Source of the DNA: an uncultured Oceanobacter sp.
GTDB lineage: Bacteria; Pseudomonadota; Gammaproteobacteria; Pseudomonadales; Oceanobacteraceae
Length of the DNA stretch: 32,963 bases
Direction: 5' to 3'
Assembly (NCBI GenBank): GCA_913061185.1
Contig: CAJXTI010000043.1
Location: 1 to 32,963 of the forward strand
The position numbers and the translations under genes were made by a program. The notes beneath the pieces were generated by a model. That model had not been told where the DNA came from. It made no database searches and saw nothing but the letters and a program-made list of their open reading frames with translations. Positions 23,133 to 32,144 of the stretch are shown piece after piece. Within the stretch, counting starts at the first letter, position 1. Every line of letters begins with the position of its first letter.

Positions 23133-23623
23133 TTTTATTAATTAATAGCATGATATTAACTCAAGTAGAATTCTGGAAGCACGGAATAATTTTTCCTGCG
23201 CTACAGAATTGGGCGATAGAGTAATGTACCCCGGACGGTTGCAATACCGCTGCTTGGGCTTGGTCGGGGTTTGTAGCCGCCGTACGTTGGTCGGATCAAG
23301 CCGTATTCGGACAGACAATTTTTGCTTTGGTAATTGGCTTGTATGCCGGTAGCTGATTCTGGTGGTTACGTGAAATACTTGGTTTTGACTTTGGCAGTAT
23401 TCTGTTCACTTGATCCATCTGCCAGTCGTTGGGTATGTCATTATTGAGGTGGAATACGGTGTTCTATCCGGTGTTGGTGACCCAAGTGTTGGTCATGCCG
23501 TCTGCTGAATGGCTCTGACTGACCCGGACAATCTCTTCTGCAGGTACTTCTGCCGGTGATTGACAACAACATGGCATCAGCTTTTTTTTGCGTCAGTTTT
23601 CTTGCAGGATAAGGATTTATCAG
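23133..23623. other. metR-GGDEF intergenic region, possible decayed reading frame
   Basis: There is no intact gene in these 491 bases. One plus-strand frame from 23225 to 23518 reads as membrane-protein-like sequence in three pieces (for example FALVIGLYAGS, FWWLREILGFDFGSILF and NTVFYPVLVTQVLVM). They are interrupted by TGA at 23354 and 23411 and end at TGA 23516. This could be the remnant of a small membrane protein gene, or chance. An AATTCTG/CAGAATT inverted repeat flanks the left part. No metE-like sequence is seen. Confidence 0.3.
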
Positions 23624-24697
23624 GTGAATCATTTATATCGGGATATCTATCGACGTCATGCATTGGCACTGGTTGGTGCCTTGTTGTTTACGCTGTTGTA
23701 TGGCTTTGGGGGGACGTTGTTCGGGGACACTGCTTGGATGATAGAGCTGGCCATAGCGTTCTGGTGTGGGCTGATTTTAATCAGTTACTGGTTCTGGAGT
23801 GGACGTAGCCTGAGTTACCGAGATTCCGGCCTGACATTACCCTATCTGGTGTGGTCGATCATGTTTGTCACCTTGGCGATTGTGATCGTCCCGTCGGTGC
23901 ATCAGATGATGATGATGGCTTATTTGGCGATGCTTCCTTTTGGCATTCTGGGGCTGGGATGGCGTGCGCTGATGGGAATTTGCTTGCTGATTGTCGGTTG
24001 TTATTCAGGGGCTGTGCTGACGCTGCAATATAGCGCTACCGGGCCATTTGAATCGGTACGTGAACTGTTGTTGGGGATAGCCTTTACCTTGGCGGTGATG
24101 TCGTTCGGGATAGTGGGGCGTGAATTTGTATTATTGCGGGATGCTTTAGGCCGCAAGAACCGTGAGTTGCGCTTGGCGCTCGCCAGAATTGAAGAGCTGT
24201 CGACTCGGGATGAAACGACGGGGCTGATCAATCGCCGTCACTTTGTTAAAACGCTGATGGACAAGCGTGCCATGTCCCGCCGGGATGGCAGTCCGTTTGT
24301 GGTTGCGCTGGTTGAAATCGATCATTTTGACGAAGTTTGCACTGAATTTGGTGAGTTCCGGGTTGAACAGATGTTGGCAGATGTGGCCCAACTGATGCTT
24401 GTGATCGTACGTGAGGTGGATGAGGTGGCCTGTTTCGGCAGGGATGAGTTTGCCTTGATGTTGTCTGGAGCCCAGTTAATTGCGGGTGAGCAGGTGGTTG
24501 AGCGGATTCGCAAACGAATTGCTGAACAGCCAATGGCAGAGGGTATGATTTCGGTAACCATTTCTGCCGGGGTTGTTCAGTACCAGCCGTCGGAATCGGT
24601 GGATGCCTTGTTGCATCGCACCGATGCTCTGGTTGTCGAGGCCCGGAAGCAAGGCCGCAACCAAGTCGTCTCGCAGGGATTAACCGCGTTTGACTGA
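23624..24697 (+). CDS. Membrane protein with degenerate GGDEF domain
   Basis: About five or six hydrophobic segments span residues 12-168. A short coiled linker and a GGDEF-type domain (about 190-350) follow. The domain keeps the fold markers DETTGLINRRHF and EIDHFDE and an I-site RxxD (REVD, about 263-266). The signature is GRDEF (about 272-276) instead of GGDEF. The usual asparagine after DxDHF is Cys (about 239), and the GD pair after GH is VE. Cyclase activity is therefore doubtful, and a c-di-GMP-binding role is possible. The start is GTG at 23624, eight bases after AAGGA; a TTG 12 codons earlier is less likely. It is convergent with argF, stops two bases apart. Confidence 0.85.
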   Translation: MNHLYRDIYRRHALALVGALLFTLLYGFGGTLFGDTAWMIELAIAFWCGLILISYWFWSGRSLSYRDSGLTLPYLVWSIMFVTLAIVIVPSVHQMMMMAYLAMLPFGILGLGWRALMGICLLIVGCYSGAVLTLQYSATGPFESVRELLLGIAFTLAVMSFGIVGREFVLLRDALGRKNRELRLALARIEELSTRDETTGLINRRHFVKTLMDKRAMSRRDGSPFVVALVEIDHFDEVCTEFGEFRVEQMLADVAQLMLVIVREVDEVACFGRDEFALMLSGAQLIAGEQVVERIRKRIAEQPMAEGMISVTISAGVVQYQPSESVDALLHRTDALVVEARKQGRNQVVSQGLTAFD

Positions 24698-24699
24698 CG

Positions 24700-25608
24700 C
24701 TATTTCTGTGTCTGATTGAGCAGGAATTCTATCAGGGCTTTTTGTGCATGCAGGCGGTTTTCAGCCTCGTCCCAGACCACGGCACGCGGGTCGTCCATCA
24801 GCGTAGTGCTGATCTCTTCACCTCGGTGAGCAGGCAGGCAATGCATAAACAGTACGTCGTCGGCTGCTTGATCCAGCAGGGCTTCAGTCACCTGATAATG
24901 TCTGAATTTACGCAGCCGTTCTGCTTGTTCTTCTTCCTGGCCCATGGAGGCCCAGACATCGGTAACAATCAGATGTGAGTTTCTGACTGCTTCTTCCGGT
25001 GATGCCATCAGGGTGACCTGGTCAGCACAACTGGCCAGTAACTCAGCGTTGGGTTCAAATCCTGCCGGTACAGCGATGTTGAGGTGGAAGCCGAACTGAA
25101 CCGCTGCGTTCATGTAGGACTGACACATATTGTTGCCATCGCCGATCCAGGTGACAGTTTTGCCTTTGATAGAGCCTCGGTGTTCGATAAAGGTCTGCAT
25201 GTCGGCCAGCAGCTGACACGGATGGTAATCATCCGTTAAAGCGTTGATAACCGGTACTGCTGAGTGTTTGGCGAACAGCTCAATATCGGCATGATCAAAG
25301 GTGCGAATCATGATGATATCAACCATACGAGACAGTACCCGTGCACTGTCTTCGATGGGCTCACCGCGGCCCAGTTGGGTATCTCGTGGCGACAGAAAAA
25401 TAGCGGCACCACCGAGTTGTGTCATGCCGGCTTCAAAGGACACTCGTGTACGAGTGGAGGATTTTTCAAAAATCATCCCCAATACCTGGTTTTTGAAGGG
25501 TTCATAGACGTCATGGCGATGTTGCATGGCCTTGAGTTCTATCGCCCGTTGTAATACCTGGCTCAGCTCCTCTGAAGTCAGATCCATCAGCGTTAAAAAA
25601 TGTCTCAC
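24700..25608 (-). CDS. argF: Ornithine carbamoyltransferase (anabolic)
   Basis: ArgF converts ornithine and carbamoyl phosphate to citrulline in arginine synthesis. The carbamoyl-phosphate motif [10 protein letters not shown], the [10 protein letters not shown] block and the ornithine-binding [12 protein letters not shown] are all present. [16 protein letters not shown] marks the second domain. Length 302 aa, normal for the short anabolic type. It begins 22 bases after argD on the same strand, so the two form an operon. The argF name is used rather than argI because of the argD linkage. Confidence 0.96.
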   Translation of the reverse strand: MRHFLTLMDLTSEELSQVLQRAIELKAMQHRHDVYEPFKNQVLGMIFEKSSTRTRVSFEAGMTQLGGAAIFLSPRDTQLGRGEPIEDSARVLSRMVDIIMIRTFDHADIELFAKHSAVPVINALTDDYHPCQLLADMQTFIEHRGSIKGKTVTWIGDGNNMCQSYMNAAVQFGFHLNIAVPAGFEPNAELLASCADQVTLMASPEEAVRNSHLIVTDVWASMGQEEEQAERLRKFRHYQVTEALLDQAADDVLFMHCLPAHRGEEISTTLMDDPRAVVWDEAENRLHAQKALIEFLLNQTQK

Positions 25609-25630
25609 AGCAGTTCCTTCGTTGTATCGA

Positions 25631-26800
25631 TCAATCTAGCGAATCAATCAGGTTGCACACGATGTCGATGATCTTGTCGGCATCATCCTTGTGGAGGTTC
25701 AATGCTGGCAATAGTCGGATGACGTTGCCTGCAGTGACATTCAGCAGGATGCCGTATTCCAGACCTCTGGCCATCAGCTCGGGGCAATCCCGATCCATCA
25801 CCAGTCCCATCATCAGGCCTCGACCGCGAATATCAATAAGATGAGGGTTGTTTTGCAGGCGTTGGCGGAACCCGGTGGCCAGGTATTCACCCATTTCCCG
25901 TGCGTTGGCACAGAGATTGTCAGCTTCAATGGTTTCTACTACCGACAGGGCAACGGCGCTGCAAAGCGGATTGCCGCCATAGGTGCTGCCATGGCTGCCA
26001 GGCTGCAGTACTTCGGCCGCCGCACCGCGAGCCAGACAGGCACCGATCGGAATTCCATTGCCCAGACCTTTGGCGGTTGTGACGACGTCGGGCACAAAAC
26101 CAAGTTGTTGGTATGAAAAATAGCTGCCTGTACGCCCGTTACCGGTTTGGACTTCATCGACCATCATCAACCATTTGTGCTGGTCGCAGAGTGCCCGGAC
26201 TCCTTGCAGATATTCGAGGCTGGCGGTTGCCAGACCGCCTTCTCCTTGCACGGTTTCGAGCATCACCGCCACGACATTACTGGCATTGACGCCAGCGACT
26301 TTGGTCAGGGTATCCAGATCATTGTACGGGACACGGATAAAACCGCTTAATAGCGGGCCAAAACCTTCTTGCGCCTTGGCATTACCAGTGGCTGTCAAGG
26401 TCGCCAGCGTTCGACCGTGAAATGCTTTGCTCATCACGATAATGACAGGTTCATGAATACCGTGCTGATGACCGTATTTACGGGCAATCTTGATGGCTGC
26501 TTCGTTGGCTTCTGCACCAGAATTGGAGAAGAACACATTGCTCATGCCGGAAATACGCACCAGCGCATCAGCCAGTGCCTGTTGTCGCTCGATACCGTAG
26601 AGGTTGGACGTGTGTATCAGGCGGCCAGCTTGTTCAGTCAGTGTTTTGCTGATAGCCGGGTGGGCATGACCTAGTCCGCATACGGCAATACCGCACAAGG
26701 CATCCAGGTAGGTCTTTCCATCGGTATCTGTCAGCCAACTCCCTTTACCTGAGGTAAAAGTAACGGGCAGGCGGCCATAGGTGTTCATGATCGCAGTCAT
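25631..26800 (-). CDS. argD: Acetylornithine aminotransferase
   Basis: ArgD is a PLP class III aminotransferase that makes N-acetylornithine in arginine synthesis (and often succinyldiaminopimelate for lysine). Recognised blocks are [36 protein letters not shown], the AFHGRT block, [24 protein letters not shown] and the PLP-lysine region [14 protein letters not shown]. The start chosen is the ATG at 26800. A TTG at 26818 lies within the terminator/ribosome-site region and an ATG at 26788 is also possible. GAGGAA (minus strand, 26816-26811) is the ribosome site. A terminator-like hairpin sits just upstream. Confidence 0.94.
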   Translation of the reverse strand: MTAIMNTYGRLPVTFTSGKGSWLTDTDGKTYLDALCGIAVCGLGHAHPAISKTLTEQAGRLIHTSNLYGIERQQALADALVRISGMSNVFFSNSGAEANEAAIKIARKYGHQHGIHEPVIIVMSKAFHGRTLATLTATGNAKAQEGFGPLLSGFIRVPYNDLDTLTKVAGVNASNVVAVMLETVQGEGGLATASLEYLQGVRALCDQHKWLMMVDEVQTGNGRTGSYFSYQQLGFVPDVVTTAKGLGNGIPIGACLARGAAAEVLQPGSHGSTYGGNPLCSAVALSVVETIEADNLCANAREMGEYLATGFRQRLQNNPHLIDIRGRGLMMGLVMDRDCPELMARGLEYGILLNVTAGNVIRLLPALNLHKDDADKIIDIVCNLIDSLD

Positions 26801-26816
26801 ACAGGACGGGTTCCTC

Positions 26817-26844
26817 AAAACGCAAAAAGGCAGCCTTGGCTGCC
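26817..26844 (-). terminator. Terminator-like hairpin directly upstream of argD
   Basis: On the minus strand GGCAGCC-AA-GGCTGCC is a seven-pair GC stem followed at once by TTTTT, then GCG and TTTT. It is oriented to stop transcription entering argD, and the ribosome site GAGGAA follows directly. The nearest gene upstream is on the other strand, so there is no obvious transcript to terminate except the argD leader itself. This suggests attenuation. Confidence 0.75.
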
Positions 26845-27287
26845 CGGTAAGTTATCGACTATACGAAAGCCTTTGTCTGAAGTAAACGGTTTTTGATGGA
26901 CATAATGGCTAGCATATTAATCGGAATGCGGCGGGGTTCTGCATTGATAAAAATGATGAATGACCAGAGCTCGGCTGATGTCAGCGGCTGGAATGGATCA
27001 TGCCTGATCATGCTATTGATGCCATTTGTTGATGCAGCATTTTATATGCTGAAGATAAAATTAATTTGTTGGTCGCGTACTGCGTTCCTGCCTACAGTCT
27101 CCTCCAGATACGCCTTTTAGAGCCATATCTATCAAATTACGGCGCTGAAATTACGGCGTTAGAAATCGACTCACAATGTTCATTATGGCACCGATGAACT
27201 GCGCTTTTGTTGATTGTTCGCCTTGTTTTTTCATCGTTTGCTGCGTTTTTATATGGCCCCTACAGTCTACGCTGGGAGTACGCTTGT
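26845..27287. other. argD upstream region, no gene
   Basis: These 443 AT-rich bases should contain the argD promoter (minus) and that of the small secreted protein (plus). Neither is clear. Visible elements are an inverted repeat CAGCAT-TTTAT-ATGCTG (27035-27051) and a tandem 14-mer with an 11-base core AAATTACGGCG (27134-27147 and 27148-27161). On the minus strand a 14-codon frame (26903-26859) ends 14 bases before the terminator-like hairpin. It has no good ribosome site and only one Arg codon. Confidence 0.5.
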
Positions 27288-27635
27288 TTGAAAAAACACA
27301 CGCCGATAATATGCCGCATGCATGCTGGCGGTTGTTCTATACGCTATGTATTAGTAGGAATGTTGACTTGTTTCAGTGTGGCTGTATCAGCGTTTGGCGT
27401 TGATGATGACAGCGAGGCTAATAGTGCGGAAGAAACAGCGTCTTTGGAGAGCGTGGAGGCAAGCACTGATACTGCTGATCGTCGTGCACTTGCCAGTGAT
27501 TCTGAGACGGGCAGTGACGTTGATTATCGTCGTCAAATTCAGGCTGAATGTCGCGAGCAGATCGTGACTCTGGAACTGGTTGGTAAGGAACAGGCAGATT
27601 ACTTACGCCTGTGTCTGAGTCAATATGGTTTGTGA
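27288..27635 (+). CDS. Small secreted acidic protein of unknown function
   Basis: The frame encodes a protein with a clear signal peptide: basic residues, then the hydrophobic core VLVGMLTCFSVAVSA, with likely cleavage after the VSA. The start is uncertain. A TTG at 27288 has GGGAG nine bases upstream, while ATG codons at 27318 and 27360 lack one. The mature part begins with an acidic Asp/Glu/Ser/Ala-rich stretch. It ends in a compact region with two cysteines (AECREQIV and LRLCLSQY) that could form a disulphide. Length about 115 aa. No family is recognised. Confidence 0.6.
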   Translation: MKKHTPIICRMHAGGCSIRYVLVGMLTCFSVAVSAFGVDDDSEANSAEETASLESVEASTDTADRRALASDSETGSDVDYRRQIQAECREQIVTLELVGKEQADYLRLCLSQYGL

Positions 27636-27638
27636 GCC

Positions 27639-27674
27639 GAGGCCGCCACTAGTCTGGGGCCTCTGGCTGCAGCC
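27639..27674. other. Hairpins between convergent genes
   Basis: GAGGCC (27639-27644) pairs with GGCCTC (27658-27663), and a perfect palindrome GGCTGCAGCC follows at 27665-27674, just before the rimK stop. No T run is present. These may mark the 3' ends of both convergent transcripts. Confidence 0.4.
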
Positions 27675-27676
27675 GG

Positions 27677-28582
27677 TTAGCCTTGTCCGCGGGTACGGGT
27701 GTGATTAATCCGGGCATTTTTTTCGATAAACAGCATGATTTTGCTGGCAACATCAATGCCGGTAGCCTCTTCAATTCCTTGAATACCCGGTGAGGAGTTG
27801 ACTTCCATAACGACAGGGCCGTGGTTCGACCGTAAAATATCGACACCTGCCACATTTAATCCCATGGTACGGGCAGCGCGAACAGCTGTTGCACGTTCGT
27901 CAGGGGTGATCTTGATCAGGCTGGCTGAGCCGCCGCGATGAAGATTGGAGCGAAATTCACCTTCGGCTGCCTGGCGTTTCATGGCCGCTACGACCCGGTC
28001 GCCAACTACAAAACAGCGGATGTCTGCACCGCCAGCTTCCTTGATAAATTCTTGTACCATGATATTGGCTTTCAGCCCCATAAAGGCTTCGATGACGCTT
28101 TCTGCGGCTTTGCGGGTTTCTGCCAGTACAACACCAATGCCCTGAGTACCTTCCAATAGCTTGATGACCAGTGGTGCGCCACCAACCATTGAAATCAGAT
28201 CTGGAATGTCATCCGGGCTGTGAGCGAATCCCGTCACTGGCAGGCCAATGCCTTTGCGTGACATTAACTGCATGGATCTGAGTTTGTCTCTTGAGCGGCT
28301 GATGGCGACGGATTCATTCAGCGGATACACGCCCATCATTTCAAACTGGCGCAGCACGGCGGTGCCATAGAATGTAATGGATGCACCAATACGCGGTATT
28401 ACAGCGTCATAGTCCTTGAGCTCGTTACCCTGATAATGGATCGACGGCTCTACGCTATTGATATTCATATAGCAGTGCAGAGTATCGAATACGGTCACTT
28501 CGTGACCTCGCTGCTCCCCAGCTTCTACCAGGCGTCGTGTCGAGTAGAGTTTTGGATTGCGCGAAAGAATCGCGATTTTCAT
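27677..28582 (-). CDS. rimK: Ribosomal protein S6--L-glutamate ligase RimK
   Basis: RimK is an ATP-grasp ligase that adds glutamates to the C-terminus of ribosomal protein S6. The protein is 301 aa, the family length. Characteristic blocks are [32 protein letters not shown] and [14 protein letters not shown]. The ATP-grasp metal and ligand region is [18 protein letters not shown]. It starts five bases after the rimB stop with no clear ribosome site, so it is probably translated by coupling. In Pseudomonas RimK activity is modulated by RimA, RimB and c-di-GMP. No rimA is seen here. Confidence 0.96.
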   Translation of the reverse strand: MKIAILSRNPKLYSTRRLVEAGEQRGHEVTVFDTLHCYMNINSVEPSIHYQGNELKDYDAVIPRIGASITFYGTAVLRQFEMMGVYPLNESVAISRSRDKLRSMQLMSRKGIGLPVTGFAHSPDDIPDLISMVGGAPLVIKLLEGTQGIGVVLAETRKAAESVIEAFMGLKANIMVQEFIKEAGGADIRCFVVGDRVVAAMKRQAAEGEFRSNLHRGGSASLIKITPDERATAVRAARTMGLNVAGVDILRSNHGPVVMEVNSSPGIQGIEEATGIDVASKIMLFIEKNARINHTRTRGQG

Positions 28583-28587
28583 GGTGT

Positions 28588-29007
28588 TTATTTGCTCAAA
28601 TAGGTGTGTTCAACGTCAACGACGAAGCGGCCGCTAATGGCTTCTCTGCCCAGGAGCATTGGATACTTCATGCTGCCTCTGTGGGTAAGGCTGAGTTCGA
28701 TAGGCCATTGCTGGCCCGCGATATTAACCTGTGTACTGATAACATAGCGATAGCTGCGTGAGCCGTTTGAGCTGGCAATGCGTCTGCGGGCCAGTACCTG
28801 CGCTTCACACATTTGGTCAATGCGCATTTTTTCACGACTGAACAACACATGAAAGCGCACCCAGTCCTGGTCGTCACGCTGGAAGACATTGATATGTTCC
28901 GCATGCAGACTGCTGGAGCATGCGCCCGTGTCGACCTTGGCGTGACATTGAATACCAAAGTCAGGAAGAGACAGGACTTCAAGGTAGCCCAGTGCTGGCT
29001 TAGTCAT
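28588..29007 (-). CDS. rimB: Retropepsin-like protease RimB (ATP-dependent zinc protease family)
   Basis: This 139-aa protein has the single-domain aspartic protease signature [13 protein letters not shown], with the catalytic Asp at about residue 26. Later it has [18 protein letters not shown], which completes the fold of the family often annotated as ATP-dependent zinc protease and encoded beside rimK. In Pseudomonas RimB antagonises RimK by removing glutamates from S6. The ATG at 29007 overlaps the maoP stop by eight bases and is preferred. An ATG six codons earlier would overlap more. The rimB name is by motif and neighbour. Confidence 0.85.
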   Translation of the reverse strand: MTKPALGYLEVLSLPDFGIQCHAKVDTGACSSSLHAEHINVFQRDDQDWVRFHVLFSREKMRIDQMCEAQVLARRRIASSNGSRSYRYVISTQVNIAGQQWPIELSLTHRGSMKYPMLLGREAISGRFVVDVEHTYLSK

Positions 29008-29329
29008 CAGTGTCGATGGTTTCATTGACGCCGTCAGTTACTGCGGCAGAGGATGCAGTAAAGTACACTTGTTTACGGCGTAACGCTGACAGGTATAAAC
29101 ACCAGGATTTCTCAATATCGGTAATGGCTGTCTCCGTTCCATGACAGACCGCAACAAAATGTGTTTCGGCATCGTCGATTGGCTCCTGAGTGCCTTCGTG
29201 CAGAGCCTTTAAGGCTGTGCCGAGGGTTTCAAGAATATTCGCCTGGGCGCGGGTAAAGTCACCGGAACGATGAAAACCACGCGGAAAGTTGCGATCATCA
29301 AAGTATTTTTTAGGGCTGGCAAAACTCAT
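29000..29329 (-). CDS. maoP: MaoP (YifE/DUF413) family protein
   Basis: The sequence KKYFDDRNFPRGFHRSGDFT, then FVAVCHGTETAITDIEKSW, closely follows E. coli YifE, now MaoP, which with the site maoS organises the Ori macrodomain of the chromosome. The start chosen (MSFASPKKYFD) has AGGGGA nine bases upstream; a longer frame from 29377 is not supported. Length 109 aa. It is divergent from hdfR, as in E. coli, which strengthens the assignment. A role in this species is inferred only. Confidence 0.9.
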   Translation of the reverse strand: MSFASPKKYFDDRNFPRGFHRSGDFTRAQANILETLGTALKALHEGTQEPIDDAETHFVAVCHGTETAITDIEKSWCLYLSALRRKQVYFTASSAAVTDGVNETIDTDD

Positions 29330-29460
29330 GACTTGGTTCCCCTGTGGACGACATCTATCGTGCTGGCTGGACGCCAATGCTGTTTCGGCGGAGTATGGTC
29401 AGGGCACTTTGTGCGGTAAAACAAAAAATACTTATCGTAACGAACATATAAATTGGTCAA

Positions 29461-30360
29461 ATGGATACTGAACTGCTTAAAACTTTTATGGAAGTCTCCC
29501 GTACCCGTCACTTTGGTCGGGCGGCAGAAAATCTTTATTTGACCCAGTCTGCGGTCAGTTTTCGTGTGCGTCAGCTGGAAGGGTTGCTGGGTGTCGAGTT
29601 GTTTTCGCGGCAGCGCAACAATATTCAGTTAACGACGGCTGGTGAAAAACTGATGCCTCTGGCGGAAAGTACGGTGCGTCTTGAACAGAAAATACGCCAG
29701 GAAGTCGCTGCGGAGGAGGGCCAAAGCCAGCAAATGGCTGTGGGTGCCACTCCCAACCTCTGGGACGGTTTTTTGCAACAGCAGATGGCGGGGTTGCTGG
29801 ATCGGGTTGATGGCTTGTCGCTGACTGCCGTTGCTCATAGTAGCGGTAATCTGATTCGCCAGATCCTGGAGCGCACTCTGGATCTGGCATTTCTGTTTGA
29901 TGCTCCGAAAGTGGATGAACTGACGACATTGGAAGTGGCGCATTTGCCCCTGTATCTGTGTTCGTCAGTGTCGGATGTGACGATCAGCGAAGCGCTTGAC
30001 CATAGATACGTGCTGGTGGATTGGGGAACGGCCTTTCAAGCGCAGCATAATCGACAGCTGAAATTGACGAGTACGCCAGCGTTGCAAACCAATACCGGGA
30101 GGATTGCACTTGACTGTATCTTGTCGAGAGGCGGTGCAGCCTACCTTCCCTGGGGATTGATTGCCGGGGCTCTTGATCAGCAAGAGTTGTTTCTTGTCCA
30201 GGATGCTCCGGTCATTCCAAGAACCGTTTATGCCAGCTTTCACTCAAACGGTGGCAGCGAACATTTGATCGATACAGTGATCCGACAAATTGCTGCAGCT
30301 GAAACCAATACGCATCCTCTGGTTCACCATTTGGATGATGGAATAGGAACAGAGTCCTGA
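29461..30360 (+). CDS. hdfR: LysR-type regulator HdfR
   Basis: The N-terminus MDTELLKTFMEVSRTRHFGR and the following YLTQSAVSFRVRQLE are nearly those of E. coli HdfR, a LysR regulator first described as a repressor of the flagellar master operon flhDC. RQRNNIQLTTAGEKLMPLAE continues the match. The C-terminal effector domain is more divergent. Length 299 aa. No ribosome site is evident before the ATG. It is divergent from maoP, 131 bases apart. flhDC is not expected in an organism with FlhF/FlhG-type polar flagella, so the target here probably differs. Confidence 0.88.
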   Translation: MDTELLKTFMEVSRTRHFGRAAENLYLTQSAVSFRVRQLEGLLGVELFSRQRNNIQLTTAGEKLMPLAESTVRLEQKIRQEVAAEEGQSQQMAVGATPNLWDGFLQQQMAGLLDRVDGLSLTAVAHSSGNLIRQILERTLDLAFLFDAPKVDELTTLEVAHLPLYLCSSVSDVTISEALDHRYVLVDWGTAFQAQHNRQLKLTSTPALQTNTGRIALDCILSRGGAAYLPWGLIAGALDQQELFLVQDAPVIPRTVYASFHSNGGSEHLIDTVIRQIAAAETNTHPLVHHLDDGIGTES

Positions 30361-31331
30361 TGATAAATGCCAAAGCGATGGTTTTTACCCAATACGGCGA
30401 TCCGGACGTGCTGACGTTACGCTCGATAGCGCTAGCTGAGCCTGACAAAGGGGAGTTGCTGCTCAAGGTATTGGCGGCTGGCTTCAATCCACTCGATACC
30501 AAAGTACGCTCCGGGCTGGCACCGGTGGCAACCGAGTCCGGTACCATTGGCTGTGATTTGTGTGGAGAGGTCGTTGCCATTGGAGAGGGTGTGGATGCGT
30601 TTGCTGTTGGTGACCGCGTCTACGGCATGACTGGTGGTGTACGGGGAACCATGGGCACGGTGTGTGAGTATGTGCTCGCTGATGCCCGATTGGTGGCCCC
30701 GGCGCCTGCTAACCTGACAAACGAAGCAACGGCTTGCTTGCCAGTGGTGTCTTTGACTGCGATGGAGGTGCTGCAACGCTTGCGCCCTCAGCCCAAAAGT
30801 CGGCTGCTTATTCTGGGCGGGCTTGGCGGTGTTGGCCGGATGGTGCTGCAACTGGCATTACACCGTGGCATAAAGGTAACAGCAACAGCGGGTAGCTCAG
30901 AACGTTTAGAGACATTGCGAAAGATGGGGGTCGAAGCGCTGGCTCACCATGAAGTGGCAAATCTTGTCGCCGCAGGAAGGAGTTTTGACTTTGTTGTTGA
31001 TACCTGTGGTGGAGAAAGTCTGGGTTCTGCATTGAATGCCGTTGCTGCATGGGGAGAAGTGGCCACTATTAATGCTCGTGGTGCTCATGATTTGTCAATG
31101 GCCCATGCCAAATCCCTGACGTTGCATGCCGTGTTCAAGGCCCTACCGTTACTTACTGGTAAGGGGCGGGAAGCGTTGGGCGAAGACCTGGCTCAATTTA
31201 CATCCTGGGTAGAACAGGGGGTTATTGATGTACCGGAGCCCGAGCGTGTAATGGCTACCAATCTGGCTGCTGTGCATCGTCGATATGAACAAGGTCAGCT
31301 ACAAGGCAAGGTGGCGCTTGTTTGGCCATAG
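30360..31331 (+). CDS. MDR-family NAD(P)H-dependent oxidoreductase (quinone oxidoreductase-like)
   Basis: This is a 323-aa medium-chain dehydrogenase/reductase. The GroES-like N-terminal half has GFNPLDTKVRSGL, GCDLCGEVVAIGEGVDAFAVGDRVYG. The nucleotide-binding half has the Rossmann motif LGGLGGVGRMVLQLA. The cysteine cluster of structural-zinc alcohol dehydrogenases is absent, so it is more like zinc-independent quinone or enone reductases. The substrate is unknown. Its ATG shares the last base of the hdfR stop (TGATG), implying translational coupling with that regulator. Confidence 0.85.
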   Translation: MINAKAMVFTQYGDPDVLTLRSIALAEPDKGELLLKVLAAGFNPLDTKVRSGLAPVATESGTIGCDLCGEVVAIGEGVDAFAVGDRVYGMTGGVRGTMGTVCEYVLADARLVAPAPANLTNEATACLPVVSLTAMEVLQRLRPQPKSRLLILGGLGGVGRMVLQLALHRGIKVTATAGSSERLETLRKMGVEALAHHEVANLVAAGRSFDFVVDTCGGESLGSALNAVAAWGEVATINARGAHDLSMAHAKSLTLHAVFKALPLLTGKGREALGEDLAQFTSWVEQGVIDVPEPERVMATNLAAVHRRYEQGQLQGKVALVWP

Positions 31332-31445
31332 CCGTTGAATCAATGAGGTGAATCGGTTGTGACACACGCTGGTACTCGGTGAACAACAGATTCCACATTC
31401 CACACTATTATCAATCGTCCAATCGCCGCGAGGTGTCGTCAGCTG

Positions 31446-32144
31446 TCAGTCTATGCCGATCCATTTGTGGGTCTGCACACTCAGTTTCCACTCAGGGTTT
31501 GCCAGGCAGTAGTGCACGGCCGCCTGTACCGGATCGGTGTCTTGTGGTGCAAACAACGGGATATGTTCTCGTGCCGGGGATTGCCGAATAGCCGTCATAT
31601 CCATGGGTTGCAAGTAGCGATGTGTTGCTTCGATGTGTCTGAATTGGTCAGGCATGGCGCCAGGCTGGGGATAAACCAGCTTGAGTTCGTGACATTGTTG
31701 CAGAATAACATCGGAGTTTTCTTTCGGGCTCAGGCATATCCAGTCGATGCCTTCCGGGAGGGGGAGTGTGCCGTTGGTTTCAATCGCAATCTCGAACCCC
31801 TGCTTGTGCATTGCTTCTACCAATGTGCCATCCAGCTGCAGTGCAGGTTCTCCACCTGTGCATACTATAAAAGGAGAAACGTCCGAGTTGGGCCAAAGAT
31901 CTCGTAGCAGCGAACAGAGTTCATCTTTTGAGTAGCGGCCGCCATTCTGGCCATCCGTGCCGACAAAATCCGTGTCGCAAAATTGGCAAGTGGCGGCTGC
32001 TCTGCCATCCTCCTTGCCATTCCATAAATTACATTTACTGAAACGACAAAAAACTGCTGGCCGACCCGCATGGGTACCCTCCCCCTGAAGGGTATAAAAC
32101 GCTTCTTTTACCCGGTATATCTTATCTGTCGTCACTGTTGTCAT
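31446..32144 (-). CDS. queE: 7-carboxy-7-deazaguanine synthase QueE
   Basis: QueE is a radical SAM enzyme that makes 7-carboxy-7-deazaguanine, the core step to preQ0 and queuosine. The iron-sulphur cysteines are at about 38, 53 and 56, giving the variant spacing C-x14-C-x2-C rather than the usual Cx3Cx2C; this variant is known from Burkholderia-type Que[24 protein letters not shown] and [12 protein letters not shown] are further signatures. Length 232 aa. Its ATG overlaps the queC stop by four bases, so the two are co-translated. Confidence 0.95.
   Translation of the reverse strand: MTTVTTDKIYRVKEAFYTLQGEGTHAGRPAVFCRFSKCNLWNGKEDGRAAATCQFCDTDFVGTDGQNGGRYSKDELCSLLRDLWPNSDVSPFIVCTGGEPALQLDGTLVEAMHKQGFEIAIETNGTLPLPEGIDWICLSPKENSDVILQQCHELKLVYPQPGAMPDQFRHIEATHRYLQPMDMTAIRQSPAREHIPLFAPQDTDPVQAAVHYCLANPEWKLSVQTHKWIGID

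Noticed and set aside
26941..26975. Possible ArgR box before argD (TGATAAAAATGATGAATGA region)
   Set aside because: Only one half-site resembles the arginine-box consensus, so it is too weak to list.
26893..27120. 75-aa plus-strand frame upstream of argD
   Set aside because: There is no ribosome site, the composition is unusual and no family is evident. It probably arises by chance in AT-rich control DNA.
27302..27309. GCCGATAA, a perfect sigma28 -10 box
   Set aside because: The sequence 11 bases upstream (CTTGTTTG) does not match the -35, and the site lies within the start of a coding sequence.
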